From the NCBI GenBank assembly GCA_036489565.1, contig DASXFN010000106.1:62001-126000 (forward strand): DNA of 64,000 nucleotides, given 5' to 3'. Both the position numbers and the translations under genes were made by a program. The stretch comes from JAICKN01 sp036489565. Its GTDB lineage: Bacteria > Acidobacteriota > Terriglobia > Terriglobales > Acidobacteriaceae. The notes beneath the pieces are model-generated. The model searched no databases and was not told the origin of the DNA. It worked only from the letters and a program-made list of their open reading frames with translations. Positions 26,104 to 35,916 of the stretch are shown here, piece by piece; positions within the stretch are counted from its first letter, which is position 1; each line of letters begins with the position of its first letter.

Positions 26104-26133
26104 TAAAAAAGGAGCAGGATGGTACCCTGCTCC
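26104..26133 (-). terminator. intrinsic terminator after the TonB-dependent receptor gene
   Basis: On the minus strand GGAGCAGG, a seven-base loop and CCTGCTCC form a perfect 8-bp stem followed by TTTTTT. It begins 7 bp after the receptor stop and ends 13 bp before the BNR start. Confidence 0.85.
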
Positions 26134-26139
26134 CTCATG

Positions 26140-28995
26140 TTAAAACGTCACTCGTAGCGCTAACTGTGCTTCGCGTGGATCAGCCACGGCGGTGGGCACG
26201 CCAAAAGTGGCTGAAGGGTTCGTCGGATACACGCCCGTTCCAAACGAGTTGTTGGGTATTTCGTAGTTGGGATGGTTCAGAGCATTAAAGAACTCCGCCA
26301 TCGCCTCCAAGTGCAACCCTTCTCGGATGGCAAAAGTCCGGCTCAGGCGCGTATTCAGATTGAAAACATCAAAGCCTGCGCCGGTGTTTCTGCCGATCAT
26401 CAACGCAATGTCGCTGGTGCAAGCCGCAGCGTTTCCCGCCAGTCCGGGGCAGGGACGCCCTGAAGTGGTCTGGACCGTATTCGTTCCACTTACAATGTTG
26501 AATGGCAATGCGGAGTAGTAGCTCAAAATTCCGCTCAGTTGAAATCCATGGCTGATGCGTTGCCAGGTGGTCGTGGAATCCCCCATGGAAGAGTGGACCG
26601 TGGCGTCAAACACAACGCGATGCCGCTGGTCGTCATCGGAGCGCCCCCAATCCTGACCGACATTGAAGTTGTTGATGGGAGAGCTGAAGAAAAACTCTCC
26701 CACATCATCCAGGGCTTTAGAAAACGTATAGGAGATGTGGAAATTCCCCCATCGCACCGGACGTTGTACATAGGACAGCGACAGCCCGTCATATTGCGAG
26801 TCCCCCACATCCGAATACTGTTTGTTGTTCTGATAAGCAGAGTTGGGGCGGCATAAATTTACCGGATCAACCGCCGATGTGCAGGCGGGCACGTTTTGGT
26901 TTACAGACGCGATAAGATGAGCGCCCCGCAAGTGCTGATAGTTGATGCTCAGAGTTCCTTGCTTGCCAAGCTGCTGTTCGATCTCCAGGCTGGCTTGCTC
27001 GGAGTAGGGGTTTTGCATGTTGGGATCCATGGTGGAGAAACTTACCGGCAACCCGGTGGGCACGCTGGAAAGGATGTTTGGAAACACGGGCGCGCCGGTC
27101 TGACCGAAGTTGAGCGTCGTACTCAGAAGCTGGACATTGTTTATGTCCGTTGTGTTCCCGCCTGAGAGCAATGCATTCGCGAGCGGACGCAATGCGACGC
27201 GGTCGTAGAAGATTCCGAAACTCCCGCGGACAACGGTACGGCGCGCGGCAAAAGGAGACCAGGCAAACCCCACGCGTGGCGAAATGTTGTTTGTATCTGT
27301 GTTGATCGTCTTCAGGAACTGCAGGTCATAGCGCACGCCGGCGTTCAAGGTAAAGGCGCGTGAGATTTGCCATTCGTCCTGGCCATAAAGCCCGATATTC
27401 GGATTGGTTTGCGGCACAACCGGATTGCCAAAGGTCTGCGTGAACGTGCTGTAAGTTCCATTCAGAAAATTGTTCAGATTAGAAAAGGAATAACTGCCGT
27501 GAATGGATTGCGGAAATGTAATGGTTAAATCGTTGTATAGGAAGTCGGCGCCAACCCGTAAAGCGTGCGGCCCCTGCTGGTGCGCGAGGTTATCCACCAC
27601 CTCAAATAAGTGATCGTGACGTCCGGTGGGTGAACCGGAGAGAGTGCCGAAGGACGCTACTCCGGAAATGCTTACGGCCGGCCCAATAGGATCATTGGGC
27701 GGGGCAAGAAGATTGCTGTTAGTGAATTGCCCGCGGGTCTCATTGACGGTCCGCGATGACAATGTATAGATGTTACTGACGGCCACCGTTTGATCAAGAT
27801 CGCTCAATCCAGCAGCCGCGCTTACGGCGCTCAAGCCGCCGATGCCCCTAGAGTTGGTCGCGTGAACATCGTAAAGGCTGTAACGCGCGCTAAACTGATC
27901 GCGGTCACTGAAGCGATGGTCGATTTTCCCAAGAAAATTTGTGTTGTGCACAGGATTGGGATATTGTCCCGTGGAAATCAGCGATCCCGGATATCCCACA
28001 GCGGTGAGTTGCGAATTGACGGCCGCAAGATTCGCAGGAGTAATCGTAATGACCGGACTGCCTGCCTGGTTCAGCAAACGTTGCTCAAAATTTGCAAAAT
28101 AAAAAGTGCGCCCGCGAATGATGGGACCGCCAATACTCGCTCCGTATTGTGCCTGCGTTAATGGAAGGTTCACGCCTGATAGCGCATTGGTTGCGTCCAG
28201 TCGTTGGTTTCGAAAATAACCATAGACATCGCCATGAACCGCATCCGTGCCGCTCTTCGTCACCATATTGACGTAGCCGCCCATTGCGCGGCCAAACTCC
28301 GCCTGGCCTCCGGAAGTGACCACTTGAAATTCCTGCACAACATCGAGTCCATAAAAAGTCATTGCAAGTCCGGCGGCATCATCGTTCGCGGAAAGGCCAT
28401 CCACGATAAAACTATTTGAAAAATTCCTCTGGCTGCTGACGGAAATACCCTGGCCGGGAATGGCCGATGTCTCGGCAAATAATTGCGTGGATGCCGTGTT
28501 CGTCAAAGAAACGCCGGGAACTAACAGCGCAAGATCGAGAAAGTTGCGCCCATTCAACGGGAGCCGATTTATCTCGGCTGGCAAAACCGTGCCGGCAACT
28601 TGACTGCGTGTCGTTTCCAGCACTGGAGCTGTGTCTTCAACGGTCACTGTTGATGCTGTGGAACCCACCTTGAGCGTAACCGGTAAGTTGAACTCCGTCC
28701 CCACTGTTAACGTGATCGCGCGTATCGCGTCAGCAAAACTTGGCTGATGGACTCGAATTTCATATTGCCCAACAGGAAGATAGGGAAAGCGAAAACGCCC
28801 GTCACGGTCCGTTGTCGTGGAATTGGAAATGTTGGTTGCGGTTTGGCGTGCCGTCACCGATGCTTGAGCGATCACTGCTCCCGATGAATCCGTAATGCGC
28901 CCGCTGAGCGATGCGTTATTTACCGTTTCCTGCGCTATTAGAACGGCCGGAAATGCAATAAAAAATGAAAACGTAAGAATCCAACTCCTGTACAT
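26140..28995 (-). CDS. Oar-like TonB-dependent receptor with carboxypeptidase regulatory-like domain
   Basis: 951 residues. Signal peptide 1-22 (ends IAQ), a carboxypeptidase-regulatory-like Ig fold about 27-110 (NNASLSGRITDSSGAVIAQASV), a plug domain about 125-235 (LPAEINRLPLNGRNFLDLALLVPG) and a 22-strand barrel ending in the usual aromatic RVTF. Acidobacteriota have dozens of these receptors, for oligosaccharide or peptide uptake; the ligand is unknown. The ATG at 28995 has GGAGG seven bases upstream; 75 more in-frame codons upstream are rejected as non-coding. Energy would come from a TonB protein such as that at 15732. Confidence 0.93.
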   Translation of the reverse strand: MYRSWILTFSFFIAFPAVLIAQETVNNASLSGRITDSSGAVIAQASVTARQTATNISNSTTTDRDGRFRFPYLPVGQYEIRVHQPSFADAIRAITLTVGTEFNLPVTLKVGSTASTVTVEDTAPVLETTRSQVAGTVLPAEINRLPLNGRNFLDLALLVPGVSLTNTASTQLFAETSAIPGQGISVSSQRNFSNSFIVDGLSANDDAAGLAMTFYGLDVVQEFQVVTSGGQAEFGRAMGGYVNMVTKSGTDAVHGDVYGYFRNQRLDATNALSGVNLPLTQAQYGASIGGPIIRGRTFYFANFEQRLLNQAGSPVITITPANLAAVNSQLTAVGYPGSLISTGQYPNPVHNTNFLGKIDHRFSDRDQFSARYSLYDVHATNSRGIGGLSAVSAAAGLSDLDQTVAVSNIYTLSSRTVNETRGQFTNSNLLAPPNDPIGPAVSISGVASFGTLSGSPTGRHDHLFEVVDNLAHQQGPHALRVGADFLYNDLTITFPQSIHGSYSFSNLNNFLNGTYSTFTQTFGNPVVPQTNPNIGLYGQDEWQISRAFTLNAGVRYDLQFLKTINTDTNNISPRVGFAWSPFAARRTVVRGSFGIFYDRVALRPLANALLSGGNTTDINNVQLLSTTLNFGQTGAPVFPNILSSVPTGLPVSFSTMDPNMQNPYSEQASLEIEQQLGKQGTLSINYQHLRGAHLIASVNQNVPACTSAVDPVNLCRPNSAYQNNKQYSDVGDSQYDGLSLSYVQRPVRWGNFHISYTFSKALDDVGEFFFSSPINNFNVGQDWGRSDDDQRHRVVFDATVHSSMGDSTTTWQRISHGFQLSGILSYYSALPFNIVSGTNTVQTTSGRPCPGLAGNAAACTSDIALMIGRNTGAGFDVFNLNTRLSRTFAIREGLHLEAMAEFFNALNHPNYEIPNNSFGTGVYPTNPSATFGVPTAVADPREAQLALRVTF

Positions 28996-29086
28996 ACAAT
29001 CCTCCCCAAGAAAATTGAGGCAACGGGTGAGTGACGAGTCACTTCCCGCAGCGCGGGTTAAGTTCTTGTGAAAATGTTCGGGCGAA

Positions 29087-29470
29087 CTATGAGAGGAAAG
29101 TCGAGGGAGGGCCGCGCTTCTGGCGCGAACGGTTCTGGGAAATCCGCCGCCTGGCCTGTGTCTGCGGTGACTGTGAAGGATGAGCGGTAATGTCCGCGAA
29201 GACCGCGTTTCGAACATCAAGCGCGGATTGAATATGATGAGTTATGGATAAAACTACGGGCGAATAAGGGCACTCTTCACCCTTCACCTGGACAGTTGTT
29301 TGCCCAGAGCGTGCTCCACTAGAGTCTATGCGGGCCATCATGCAATGATGCCGTCCGTCCCTTCGACAACAAGCCGGAAGGATCGCCTCCGGGTGGGTCA
29401 TTGCAAATAGCGGACAGACGAATGGCGTAACCACGAAAAGCAAAAGCGAAATGGCTAGGACTCGTCGCAC
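29087..29470 (-). CDS. small secreted Cys/His-rich protein
   Basis: 127 residues with a signal peptide (RRVLAISLLLFVVTPFVCPLFA). The mature part contains LPACCRRDGRHHCMM, a dense Cys/His/Met patch that could bind copper or another soft metal, then a Gln/Arg-rich C-terminus likely to be disordered. It is 91 bp upstream of the TonB-dependent receptor on the same strand and may be co-transcribed. I recall similar short proteins in Acidobacteriota, unnamed. Metal binding is inference only. Confidence 0.65.
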   Translation of the reverse strand: MRRVLAISLLLFVVTPFVCPLFAMTHPEAILPACCRRDGRHHCMMARIDSSGARSGQTTVQVKGEECPYSPVVLSITHHIQSALDVRNAVFADITAHPSQSPQTQARRRISQNRSRQKRGPPSTFLS

Positions 29471-29777
29471 GCCATGAGTGTAACAGAACTGCGACTACGC
29501 AAATTCCGCCAGCCACAACCGCCTCCGGCAAATTTGGGTAGTGCCTCAGTTGGAAAATTAGGAGAAGAAAACATGGAACAAGAATTCACAAATGATGAAC
29601 AAATGGGGTATTACTACGTCCGGTAAATCGCCTGATCTTATTGATTCCACTGGCAATGGCTCGGTCATCTCAAGGGGCGCTCGCACCCATCAATTCTATT
29701 GTTTTAGCCTCTTTGCTGTGAAACCATAAGTGAGGAATACCTAATCATTATGGCTTTCCCGGATTGTTTGGTTATTT
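29471..29777. other. 307-bp gap between divergent genes
   Basis: Divergent control region for the small secreted protein and the GGDEF/HD-GYP gene. It is AT-rich near 29690-29770. The only open item is an 18-codon frame (29574-29627, MEQEFTNDEQMGYYYVR) preceded by AGGAG, which may be a leader peptide or a relic. No repeat, RNA gene or long palindrome seen. Confidence 0.5.
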
Positions 29778-32700
29778 GTGATTAGCGCCGTCTTCATTCC
29801 CGCGACAGTCTCGCTGCTTCTGTTCCTGGTGTTCACCTATCTCTACGAACAGAGCAAGCAAGCCTATTTTCGCGCCTGGCAGATCGCATGGACGGTGTAC
29901 ACGCTGCACTATTTTTTCGTAGGCTGGTACGCCTTTTCGAATTCCGCCATCGCCGCGTTCATCAGTTCAGTCTTGTTGGGCACGACAGCCATTTGCCTGA
30001 TTGTTTCCACACGCCTGCTGCGGCAAAAATTCTCTCTGCGCTGGTTTGATGGAGCGTTATTTGCGGTTGTAGTTGTGCTGGCCTATTGGAACTTGCACAG
30101 GCAAAGCGCAGGTGGAGTGTTGCATTTTGAGGCAGCGTCCAATCCGCATTTGCTGGTGGATTGGTTTGTGGCGCTGTCATTACTCTACTGCGCGGTGTTT
30201 TTTTACCGGCATTCCTACCGTAAAGGCTCGCTGGCATTTACCTTTCTGGCGCTGTCGCTTCTTTTATGGGCGGCCATCATGATCGTTCGCGTCTCGCACG
30301 GCGCCTATCTCCAGATTTTTGGAGCGGGCGGGCAGATGTTTGGCGCTATTCCACAAATGTTGCTGGGCATTTCGATGGTTATGGTGCTCTCGGAGTACGA
30401 ACGCGAGGCCGTGCAGGAAAATGCCCTGGCGTTCTCTACGTTAAGTTCGGACCCAACGGGGCTGCTCTCGTCAGACGATGTGCTCCCCAGCATGCAGAAT
30501 CTTCTGGACCGCCTGGTTTCATCCCTGCAAACCACCCGCTCCATGATTTACATCTCGGAACGCTGGCGGGGCGTGCTGCCTTCCGTGCAGCGCGGTTTTT
30601 CCGAGGACTTCCTGGCCCGGATGGAACAGGGCGGGGCAGGTGAATATCTTTCGGAACTGACCTATAAGCGCGGCGCGCCGATTACTTTGCGTAATATTCA
30701 GGAGATGCCGGAGCCGTTGCCCGCTTTTCCAGGAGCGCGCTTTGAGCAGCTGCGCGATGACATGGGCCAGGAAAACGTGCGCAACCTGACAGCGGTGAGC
30801 CTGCAGACCAGAGAGCGCATTTTTGGCGTCATTGTGTTTGCTTACGCGGAGCGCCGGTTGCTGGGCTCCTCAAAGCTCAGATTGCTGAACGGACTCGCGC
30901 TGCAAATTGGTTTGTCGCTGGAAAATTATGTAGTAATGCACGAGGCGCAGCGGAGGACCAAAGAATACGAGTTGCTGACCGAGATCGGTCAGGCGATCAG
31001 CTCTCACCTTGACCAGGAAGAAATCTTTTCCGCAATTCAGAAAGAACTTGGGCAGATTTTTGACACGAACAATTTCTTCATCGCCTTTCAGTCGGGGGAT
31101 GATGTGCATTTTGAACTGGAAGTGGTGGATGGTAAAAACCTGCCCAAGCGAACGCGCAAGTTTGAGAACAGCTTGTCGGAATATGTGATCCGTACGGGCC
31201 AGCCGTTGCTGATCCGCTCCAACGTGGAACAAGTGCGCGAGCGCCTCGGAGTGGTTTATGTGAATCCGAGCCGAATAATTAAGTCCTTCTGCGCAGCGCC
31301 GATTTTTCTAGGCGGAAAATCAGTGGGAATCATGGCCGCTTTGAGCTCCGATCGCGAGTACGTTTTCGAGCAGCGCGATTTGGAAGTGATGCAGACCGCC
31401 GCGGGCCAGGTTTCCGTGGCCGTCGAAAACGCGCGTTTGTTCCAGGAAGAGCAGCGTCGCTCAAGGCAATTGGCGTTCCTGAACAACATTTCGAAGATGG
31501 CGATTTCCAGCGAAAGCTCCGAGCAAATGCTGATTTCCATCGTCAGCGAGATCCAGAAGAACTTTCACTACGATCACATCGGCATCGGCATCTTCGATTA
31601 TGTGAGCAAGGAAATTGAAATCAAGGCGGAAGCCGGAAGCACAAACCACGCGCTGGGACGGCGCATTCCACTGGGCGCGGGCATTCTGGGACGCGTGGCG
31701 CGGACGGGCGAAAAAGCGCTGGTGCAGTCGCACGATCCGGCACAGTTGCAGGGAATCATTGCGGGTTCCCGTTCCGTGCTTTGCATTCCAGTCACCTACG
31801 GCGAAACCCTGCTCGGCGTGCTGAACGTGGAAAGCGCGAAGGAAGATGCATTCTCCCCGCAAGACACACTGATCATGAACACCATGGCGGACTTGCTGGC
31901 CACCGCGCTGCACAACGCGTTCGTCTTCCAGAAGCTGCAGCAGCAATCCATTACCGACGGGCTGACGGGCTTGAAAACGCGAAGATATTTCTGGGAATCA
32001 TTGAGTCAGGAGTGGAAGCGCGCGGCGCGTTCAGGAAGGCCGTTCTCCGTGGTGCTGATGGATCTGGATAAATTCAAGGAAGTAAATGACACGCTGGGCC
32101 ACCTGGAAGGCGATCTGGTACTGGCGCGCGTGGGCCGCATTCTGGAGCAGAAGAGCAGGCAGTCCAACATTGTTTCCCGCTACGGTGGAGACGAATTCAT
32201 AATCCTGATGCCTGAAACTGGCGCGGAGCAGGCGCAAATACTCGCTGAAAGACTCCGCCTGTGGATCGCAACCGACCCCATGCTCAGCCAGCAGCACATT
32301 ACAGGAAGCTTTGGCGTGGGCAGTTTTCCGGTGCATGGCTCTTCGCCGGAGGAAATTATCCGCGCGGCTGATTCCGGCATGTACATTTCGAAACACGCCG
32401 GAGGCGATCGCGTATCCACCGCTGACGAATCCGGCGAAGGAGAGAGCGCCGCGCTGCAACGGCAACTGATCGCCGGTTACATTGAAGGATTTCTGCATCG
32501 CGAGCACGCTGGCCTCGAGCATCTGGAAGAATTGCTCGCAACTTTGAAAAAGTTATCGGGTGGCGAGAAAAATCTGAATGTTGACATGCTGCGTGATTCC
32601 ATTGAAGCGCTCACGCACGCTGCCGAGGCGCGCGAGCTGAACGCGACTGGACACGGAGAAATGGTTTCTCGTTACGCAGGAGTGCTGGGACGGGCCATTG

Positions 32701-33164
32701 GCATGACGCCCGACCAGATCGCCGATCTGGAATACGTGGCCCGCGTTCACGATGTGGGAAAGATATTCGTGCCGGAGCGCATTTTGAACAAGCTGCATCC
32801 CTTGAGCGACGATGAATTCTATTTCGTCAAACTGCACACCCGCGTTGGGGCCGACATAGTGGGCACATTGCCGCACGGCGATTTGCTGCGGGAAGCGATT
32901 GCCCATCATCACGAAGCTTTCGACGGTTCAGGCTATCCGGCTGGCTTGCGCGGAGAGCAAATCCCGCTCTGGGCGAGGATTTTACTCATCGCGGACGCTT
33001 ACGCGAACATGACCATGGAGCGCTCTTTTGGCCCCGCAAAGAGCAATGAAGCCGCCCTGATCGAATTGGAAAAATTCAGCGGCACGCGTTATGACGGGAT
33101 GCTAGTGCGAATTCTGATCCGCGAATTGCGCGCCGAGCAGGCCTCGTGGACGTTGGGAAGTTAA
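29778..33164 (+). CDS. membrane GAF-GAF-GAF-GGDEF-HD-GYP cyclic-di-GMP protein
   Basis: 1128 residues. About seven membrane helices (1-215) form a sensor; three GAF-like domains follow (about 235-370, 395-545, 560-705). A GGDEF diguanylate cyclase has an intact GGDEF at 803-807, and an HD-GYP phosphodiesterase has H991-D992 and a HHHEAFDGSGYP stretch near 1043-1054. The RxxD inhibitory site before GGDEF is absent (RQSN instead). Both catalytic motifs look intact, so it may make and degrade c-di-GMP. The start is a GTG at 29778, upstream of the first helix. Confidence 0.93.
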   Translation: MISAVFIPATVSLLLFLVFTYLYEQSKQAYFRAWQIAWTVYTLHYFFVGWYAFSNSAIAAFISSVLLGTTAICLIVSTRLLRQKFSLRWFDGALFAVVVVLAYWNLHRQSAGGVLHFEAASNPHLLVDWFVALSLLYCAVFFYRHSYRKGSLAFTFLALSLLLWAAIMIVRVSHGAYLQIFGAGGQMFGAIPQMLLGISMVMVLSEYEREAVQENALAFSTLSSDPTGLLSSDDVLPSMQNLLDRLVSSLQTTRSMIYISERWRGVLPSVQRGFSEDFLARMEQGGAGEYLSELTYKRGAPITLRNIQEMPEPLPAFPGARFEQLRDDMGQENVRNLTAVSLQTRERIFGVIVFAYAERRLLGSSKLRLLNGLALQIGLSLENYVVMHEAQRRTKEYELLTEIGQAISSHLDQEEIFSAIQKELGQIFDTNNFFIAFQSGDDVHFELEVVDGKNLPKRTRKFENSLSEYVIRTGQPLLIRSNVEQVRERLGVVYVNPSRIIKSFCAAPIFLGGKSVGIMAALSSDREYVFEQRDLEVMQTAAGQVSVAVENARLFQEEQRRSRQLAFLNNISKMAISSESSEQMLISIVSEIQKNFHYDHIGIGIFDYVSKEIEIKAEAGSTNHALGRRIPLGAGILGRVARTGEKALVQSHDPAQLQGIIAGSRSVLCIPVTYGETLLGVLNVESAKEDAFSPQDTLIMNTMADLLATALHNAFVFQKLQQQSITDGLTGLKTRRYFWESLSQEWKRAARSGRPFSVVLMDLDKFKEVNDTLGHLEGDLVLARVGRILEQKSRQSNIVSRYGGDEFIILMPETGAEQAQILAERLRLWIATDPMLSQQHITGSFGVGSFPVHGSSPEEIIRAADSGMYISKHAGGDRVSTADESGEGESAALQRQLIAGYIEGFLHREHAGLEHLEELLATLKKLSGGEKNLNVDMLRDSIEALTHAAEARELNATGHGEMVSRYAGVLGRAIGMTPDQIADLEYVARVHDVGKIFVPERILNKLHPLSDDEFYFVKLHTRVGADIVGTLPHGDLLREAIAHHHEAFDGSGYPAGLRGEQIPLWARILLIADAYANMTMERSFGPAKSNEAALIELEKFSGTRYDGMLVRILIRELRAEQASWTLGS

Positions 33165-33244
33165 CCATAAGAAGCCAGCGCCACATGACCATGCCACTTA
33201 CTTATCCGACATTCGCGATCCTGCTATTCTGAGCGTGTCCTGCC

Positions 33245-35473
33245 ATGGAGTTGCTTTCTCAAGACCTGCCGCCGGTGGAAATTGTCGGCAAGCAGCTTAT
33301 CCATCGCGTGCTGTTCGCTCTTGCTGTGTTCATTGCTGCTCTCGCGGGTTCGCTGGGCGGATTATTTCTGGTTTATTCCACCGACCTTCCTCAGGTCGAA
33401 GAGCTGGAAGGTTATCGGCCTAGTTCCGTCACTGAGGTCTACGACGATCAGGGGCGCGTGATTGGTTCTTTCGCGCTGCAGCGCCGCGTGGTCGCGAACT
33501 ACAGCGACTATCCGCCGGTGTTGTGGCAGGCGCTCATCTCCATTGAAGACAAAGATTTTTACCGCCACTGGGGCGTGAACGTCTGGCGCACCTTTGGCGC
33601 CGCTTATCGCGATATTGAATCAGGCGGAAAGGTGCAAGGCGCCTCGACGCTCACCATGCAACTGGCTCGCAATCTGTTTCTTTCGCCGGACAGATCTTTC
33701 CATCGCAAAATTCAAGAAACGCTGCTGGCCATTCAGATAGAGCACCGCTTTACGAAGCAGCAGATACTGACGCTTTATGCCAACCAGATTTACCTGGGCC
33801 ACGGCGTGTATGGATTTGAGGCCGCGTCGGAATATTACTTCAGCAAGCCTGCAAAGCAGCTTACGCTGGAAGAGGCGTCCCTACTGGCCGCATTGCCCAA
33901 GTCGCCGGTGTATTACTCTCCGATCGTTCATCCGGACCGCGCGTTGAAACGGCGGAACCTGGTAATCAATGGAATGCTTGAAGACGGAAAAATCACCGCC
34001 CGGCGCGCCGCGGCGGCGCGGGCGACTCCGCTTGATCTGGATCTCGCCCACGATCTGAATTCACTCGCGCCTTATTTCGTTGAGAATATCCGCCGTTATC
34101 TTGAGAACAAATACGGAAGCGATCGCGTGCATGAAGGCGGCCTGCGCGTGTATACATCACTCGACGTGGACATGCAGCGCGCGGCCCGCAAGGCCGTGCT
34201 CGACGGTCTTGCCGCTTATGAAAAACGGCAGGGATGGAAGGGACATTTGGAAAATGTTTTGGACGAAGGTGCGGAGCTCAAAACCTATGAGAACCCTGAC
34301 TGGGACGATGAAGCCGAGGTTGGCGATTACGTTCACGCGCTGGTCACGGCAGTGTCGAACAATTCCGGCGCTATAAAATTCGGGAGATATTCCGCCGAGG
34401 TGGCCTCGGCGAATGCCGCGTGGACGCACCGCAAAATCTCCGACATCCTGAAGCCCGGCGACGTGGTTTACGTGAAGATTCTTTCGCTCTCGGCAAACGG
34501 CAGGGCCAGCGTGGACCTCGAACAGGACTCCGGCGCGCAAGGCGCGCTGGTCGCGATTGACAACGGCACGGGCGAGATTAAAGCCATGGTGGGTGGGCGC
34601 GACTTTAACGAATCAAAATTCAACCGGGCAACCGAGGCGCTGCGGCAGGTAGGTTCATCGTTCAAGCCTTATGTGTACACCGCCGCCATTGATAAAGGCG
34701 CGCGCCCCGATGACACAATTGTGGATGAGCCCGTGGCTTTCCAGACCGACTCCGGTCCGTACATTCCGCATAATTATGAGGAGAACTTTGAAGGGACGAT
34801 CACCCTGCGGCGGGCGCTCGCGCAGTCGTTGAATATTCCTGCGTTGAAACTGGCCAATAATCTTGGCATTAGTACAGTGATTGATTACGCGCGCCGTTTT
34901 GGCATTACCTCTCCCATTCCTCCGTACTTGCCGGTGGCGCTGGGCGCGGCTGGGGTCTCGGTGCTGGAGCAGACTTCCGCTTACAGCGTATTTCCTGACG
35001 ACGGCGTGCGCATCGCGCCGCGCGACATCCTGAAGGTCACCGATTATGAAGGGCGGGTTTTGGAGGAGGACTACCCCGATGTGAAGGACGTGATCAGCTC
35101 GCGGACCGCGCGCCTTATGACCTCCATGCTGCAAGGCGTGGTGGAGCACGGCACGGGAGTCGCGGCCAGCAGCTTGAAATTGCCCCTGGCCGGCAAGACG
35201 GGCACTACCAATAATTTTACCGATGCCTGGTTCATTGGATTTTCTCCTTCAACCACCTGCGGCGTTTGGATTGGCTACGACGAACAGAAGTCACTTGGCC
35301 CGCGTGAAACTGGCGCTCGCGCCGCCCTACCAGTGTGGATGGACTTTATGAAAACAGCGCTGGCCGGAAAAGATCCGGGCGCGTTTCAACCGCCTCCCGA
35401 ACTGCCACCGAATCCGGTGGCGCAAAAGTTGGATAAGACTGACGACGCACCGCCGGAGGAAGAGGCACGGTGA
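33245..35473 (+). CDS. class A penicillin-binding protein (PBP1A-like)
   Basis: Bifunctional peptidoglycan synthase, 742 residues. An N-terminal membrane helix (about 20-45) is followed by a GT51 glycosyltransferase with EDKDFYRHWGVN near 101 and the GASTLTMQLARN motif, then a transpeptidase with SFKP (472-475), SLN (528-530) and KTGTT (651-655). The C-terminus is Pro/acid-rich. All catalytic motifs are intact. It is co-directional with the GGDEF gene 80 bp upstream; functional coupling is not implied. Confidence 0.95.
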   Translation: MELLSQDLPPVEIVGKQLIHRVLFALAVFIAALAGSLGGLFLVYSTDLPQVEELEGYRPSSVTEVYDDQGRVIGSFALQRRVVANYSDYPPVLWQALISIEDKDFYRHWGVNVWRTFGAAYRDIESGGKVQGASTLTMQLARNLFLSPDRSFHRKIQETLLAIQIEHRFTKQQILTLYANQIYLGHGVYGFEAASEYYFSKPAKQLTLEEASLLAALPKSPVYYSPIVHPDRALKRRNLVINGMLEDGKITARRAAAARATPLDLDLAHDLNSLAPYFVENIRRYLENKYGSDRVHEGGLRVYTSLDVDMQRAARKAVLDGLAAYEKRQGWKGHLENVLDEGAELKTYENPDWDDEAEVGDYVHALVTAVSNNSGAIKFGRYSAEVASANAAWTHRKISDILKPGDVVYVKILSLSANGRASVDLEQDSGAQGALVAIDNGTGEIKAMVGGRDFNESKFNRATEALRQVGSSFKPYVYTAAIDKGARPDDTIVDEPVAFQTDSGPYIPHNYEENFEGTITLRRALAQSLNIPALKLANNLGISTVIDYARRFGITSPIPPYLPVALGAAGVSVLEQTSAYSVFPDDGVRIAPRDILKVTDYEGRVLEEDYPDVKDVISSRTARLMTSMLQGVVEHGTGVAASSLKLPLAGKTGTTNNFTDAWFIGFSPSTTCGVWIGYDEQKSLGPRETGARAALPVWMDFMKTALAGKDPGAFQPPPELPPNPVAQKLDKTDDAPPEEEAR

Positions 35474-35522
35474 AGGTGATCAATTACGGACCGAAAACAC
35501 CATAAAGCACTGGAGGCAAGAC

Positions 35523-35696
35523 ATGCGATTTACTGTAGAAATCGAACGCGAGACCGATGGCCGCTGGATAGCAGAAATCCCAGAAGAGCCTGGGGCCTTG
35601 GCATACGGCGCAACGCAATCAGAAGCAGTACGAAAGGCATATGCGATTGCTTTGCGTGCCGTGGTGGACAAAAGAGAGAAGTCTAACGAATCTTAA
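35523..35696 (+). CDS. hicB: HicB-like antitoxin, orphan
   Basis: 57 residues: MRFTVEIERETDGRWIAEIPEEPG, AYGATQSEAVRKAYAIALRAVVDK. This is the partial RNase-H fold of HicB/UPF0150 proteins. GGAGGCAAG lies just upstream. No HicA toxin is found on either side within 200 bp, so it is an orphan antitoxin or a stand-alone family member. The following 220 bp up to the EF-G-like gene hold no clear gene. Confidence 0.82.
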   Translation: MRFTVEIERETDGRWIAEIPEEPGALAYGATQSEAVRKAYAIALRAVVDKREKSNES

Positions 35697-35916
35697 AAAG
35701 GGCTCACTAACCCTGATTATTTGTCTTGTAGGCTGTTAGCCATTTGTTGCAAGTCGAACAGTTTGCGAAAGTCCGCTTTCAGTTTTTCGCTCCTTAGCCA
35801 CCCAACGCCCAGTTGAGCCATCAAATTGCCATGTGGTAGCATCCTGCCCGGAGTGAAAGGCGGGGTCGCCGCGTCGTCTAAGCTCTCTCCCCAGCCTCTT
35901 TCCAAGGAGTGGACCC

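Noticed and set aside
28996..29220. 75-codon N-terminal extension of the TonB-dependent receptor
   Set aside because: The ATG at 28995 has a strong ribosome site and starts a normal signal peptide; the extension is Arg/Ser/His-rich and unlike any export signal.
35717..35905. 62-residue minus-strand frame between hicB and the EF-G-like gene
   Set aside because: No ribosome site or recognisable motif, and it covers the presumed promoter of the EF-G-like gene. I could not support a HicA there either.
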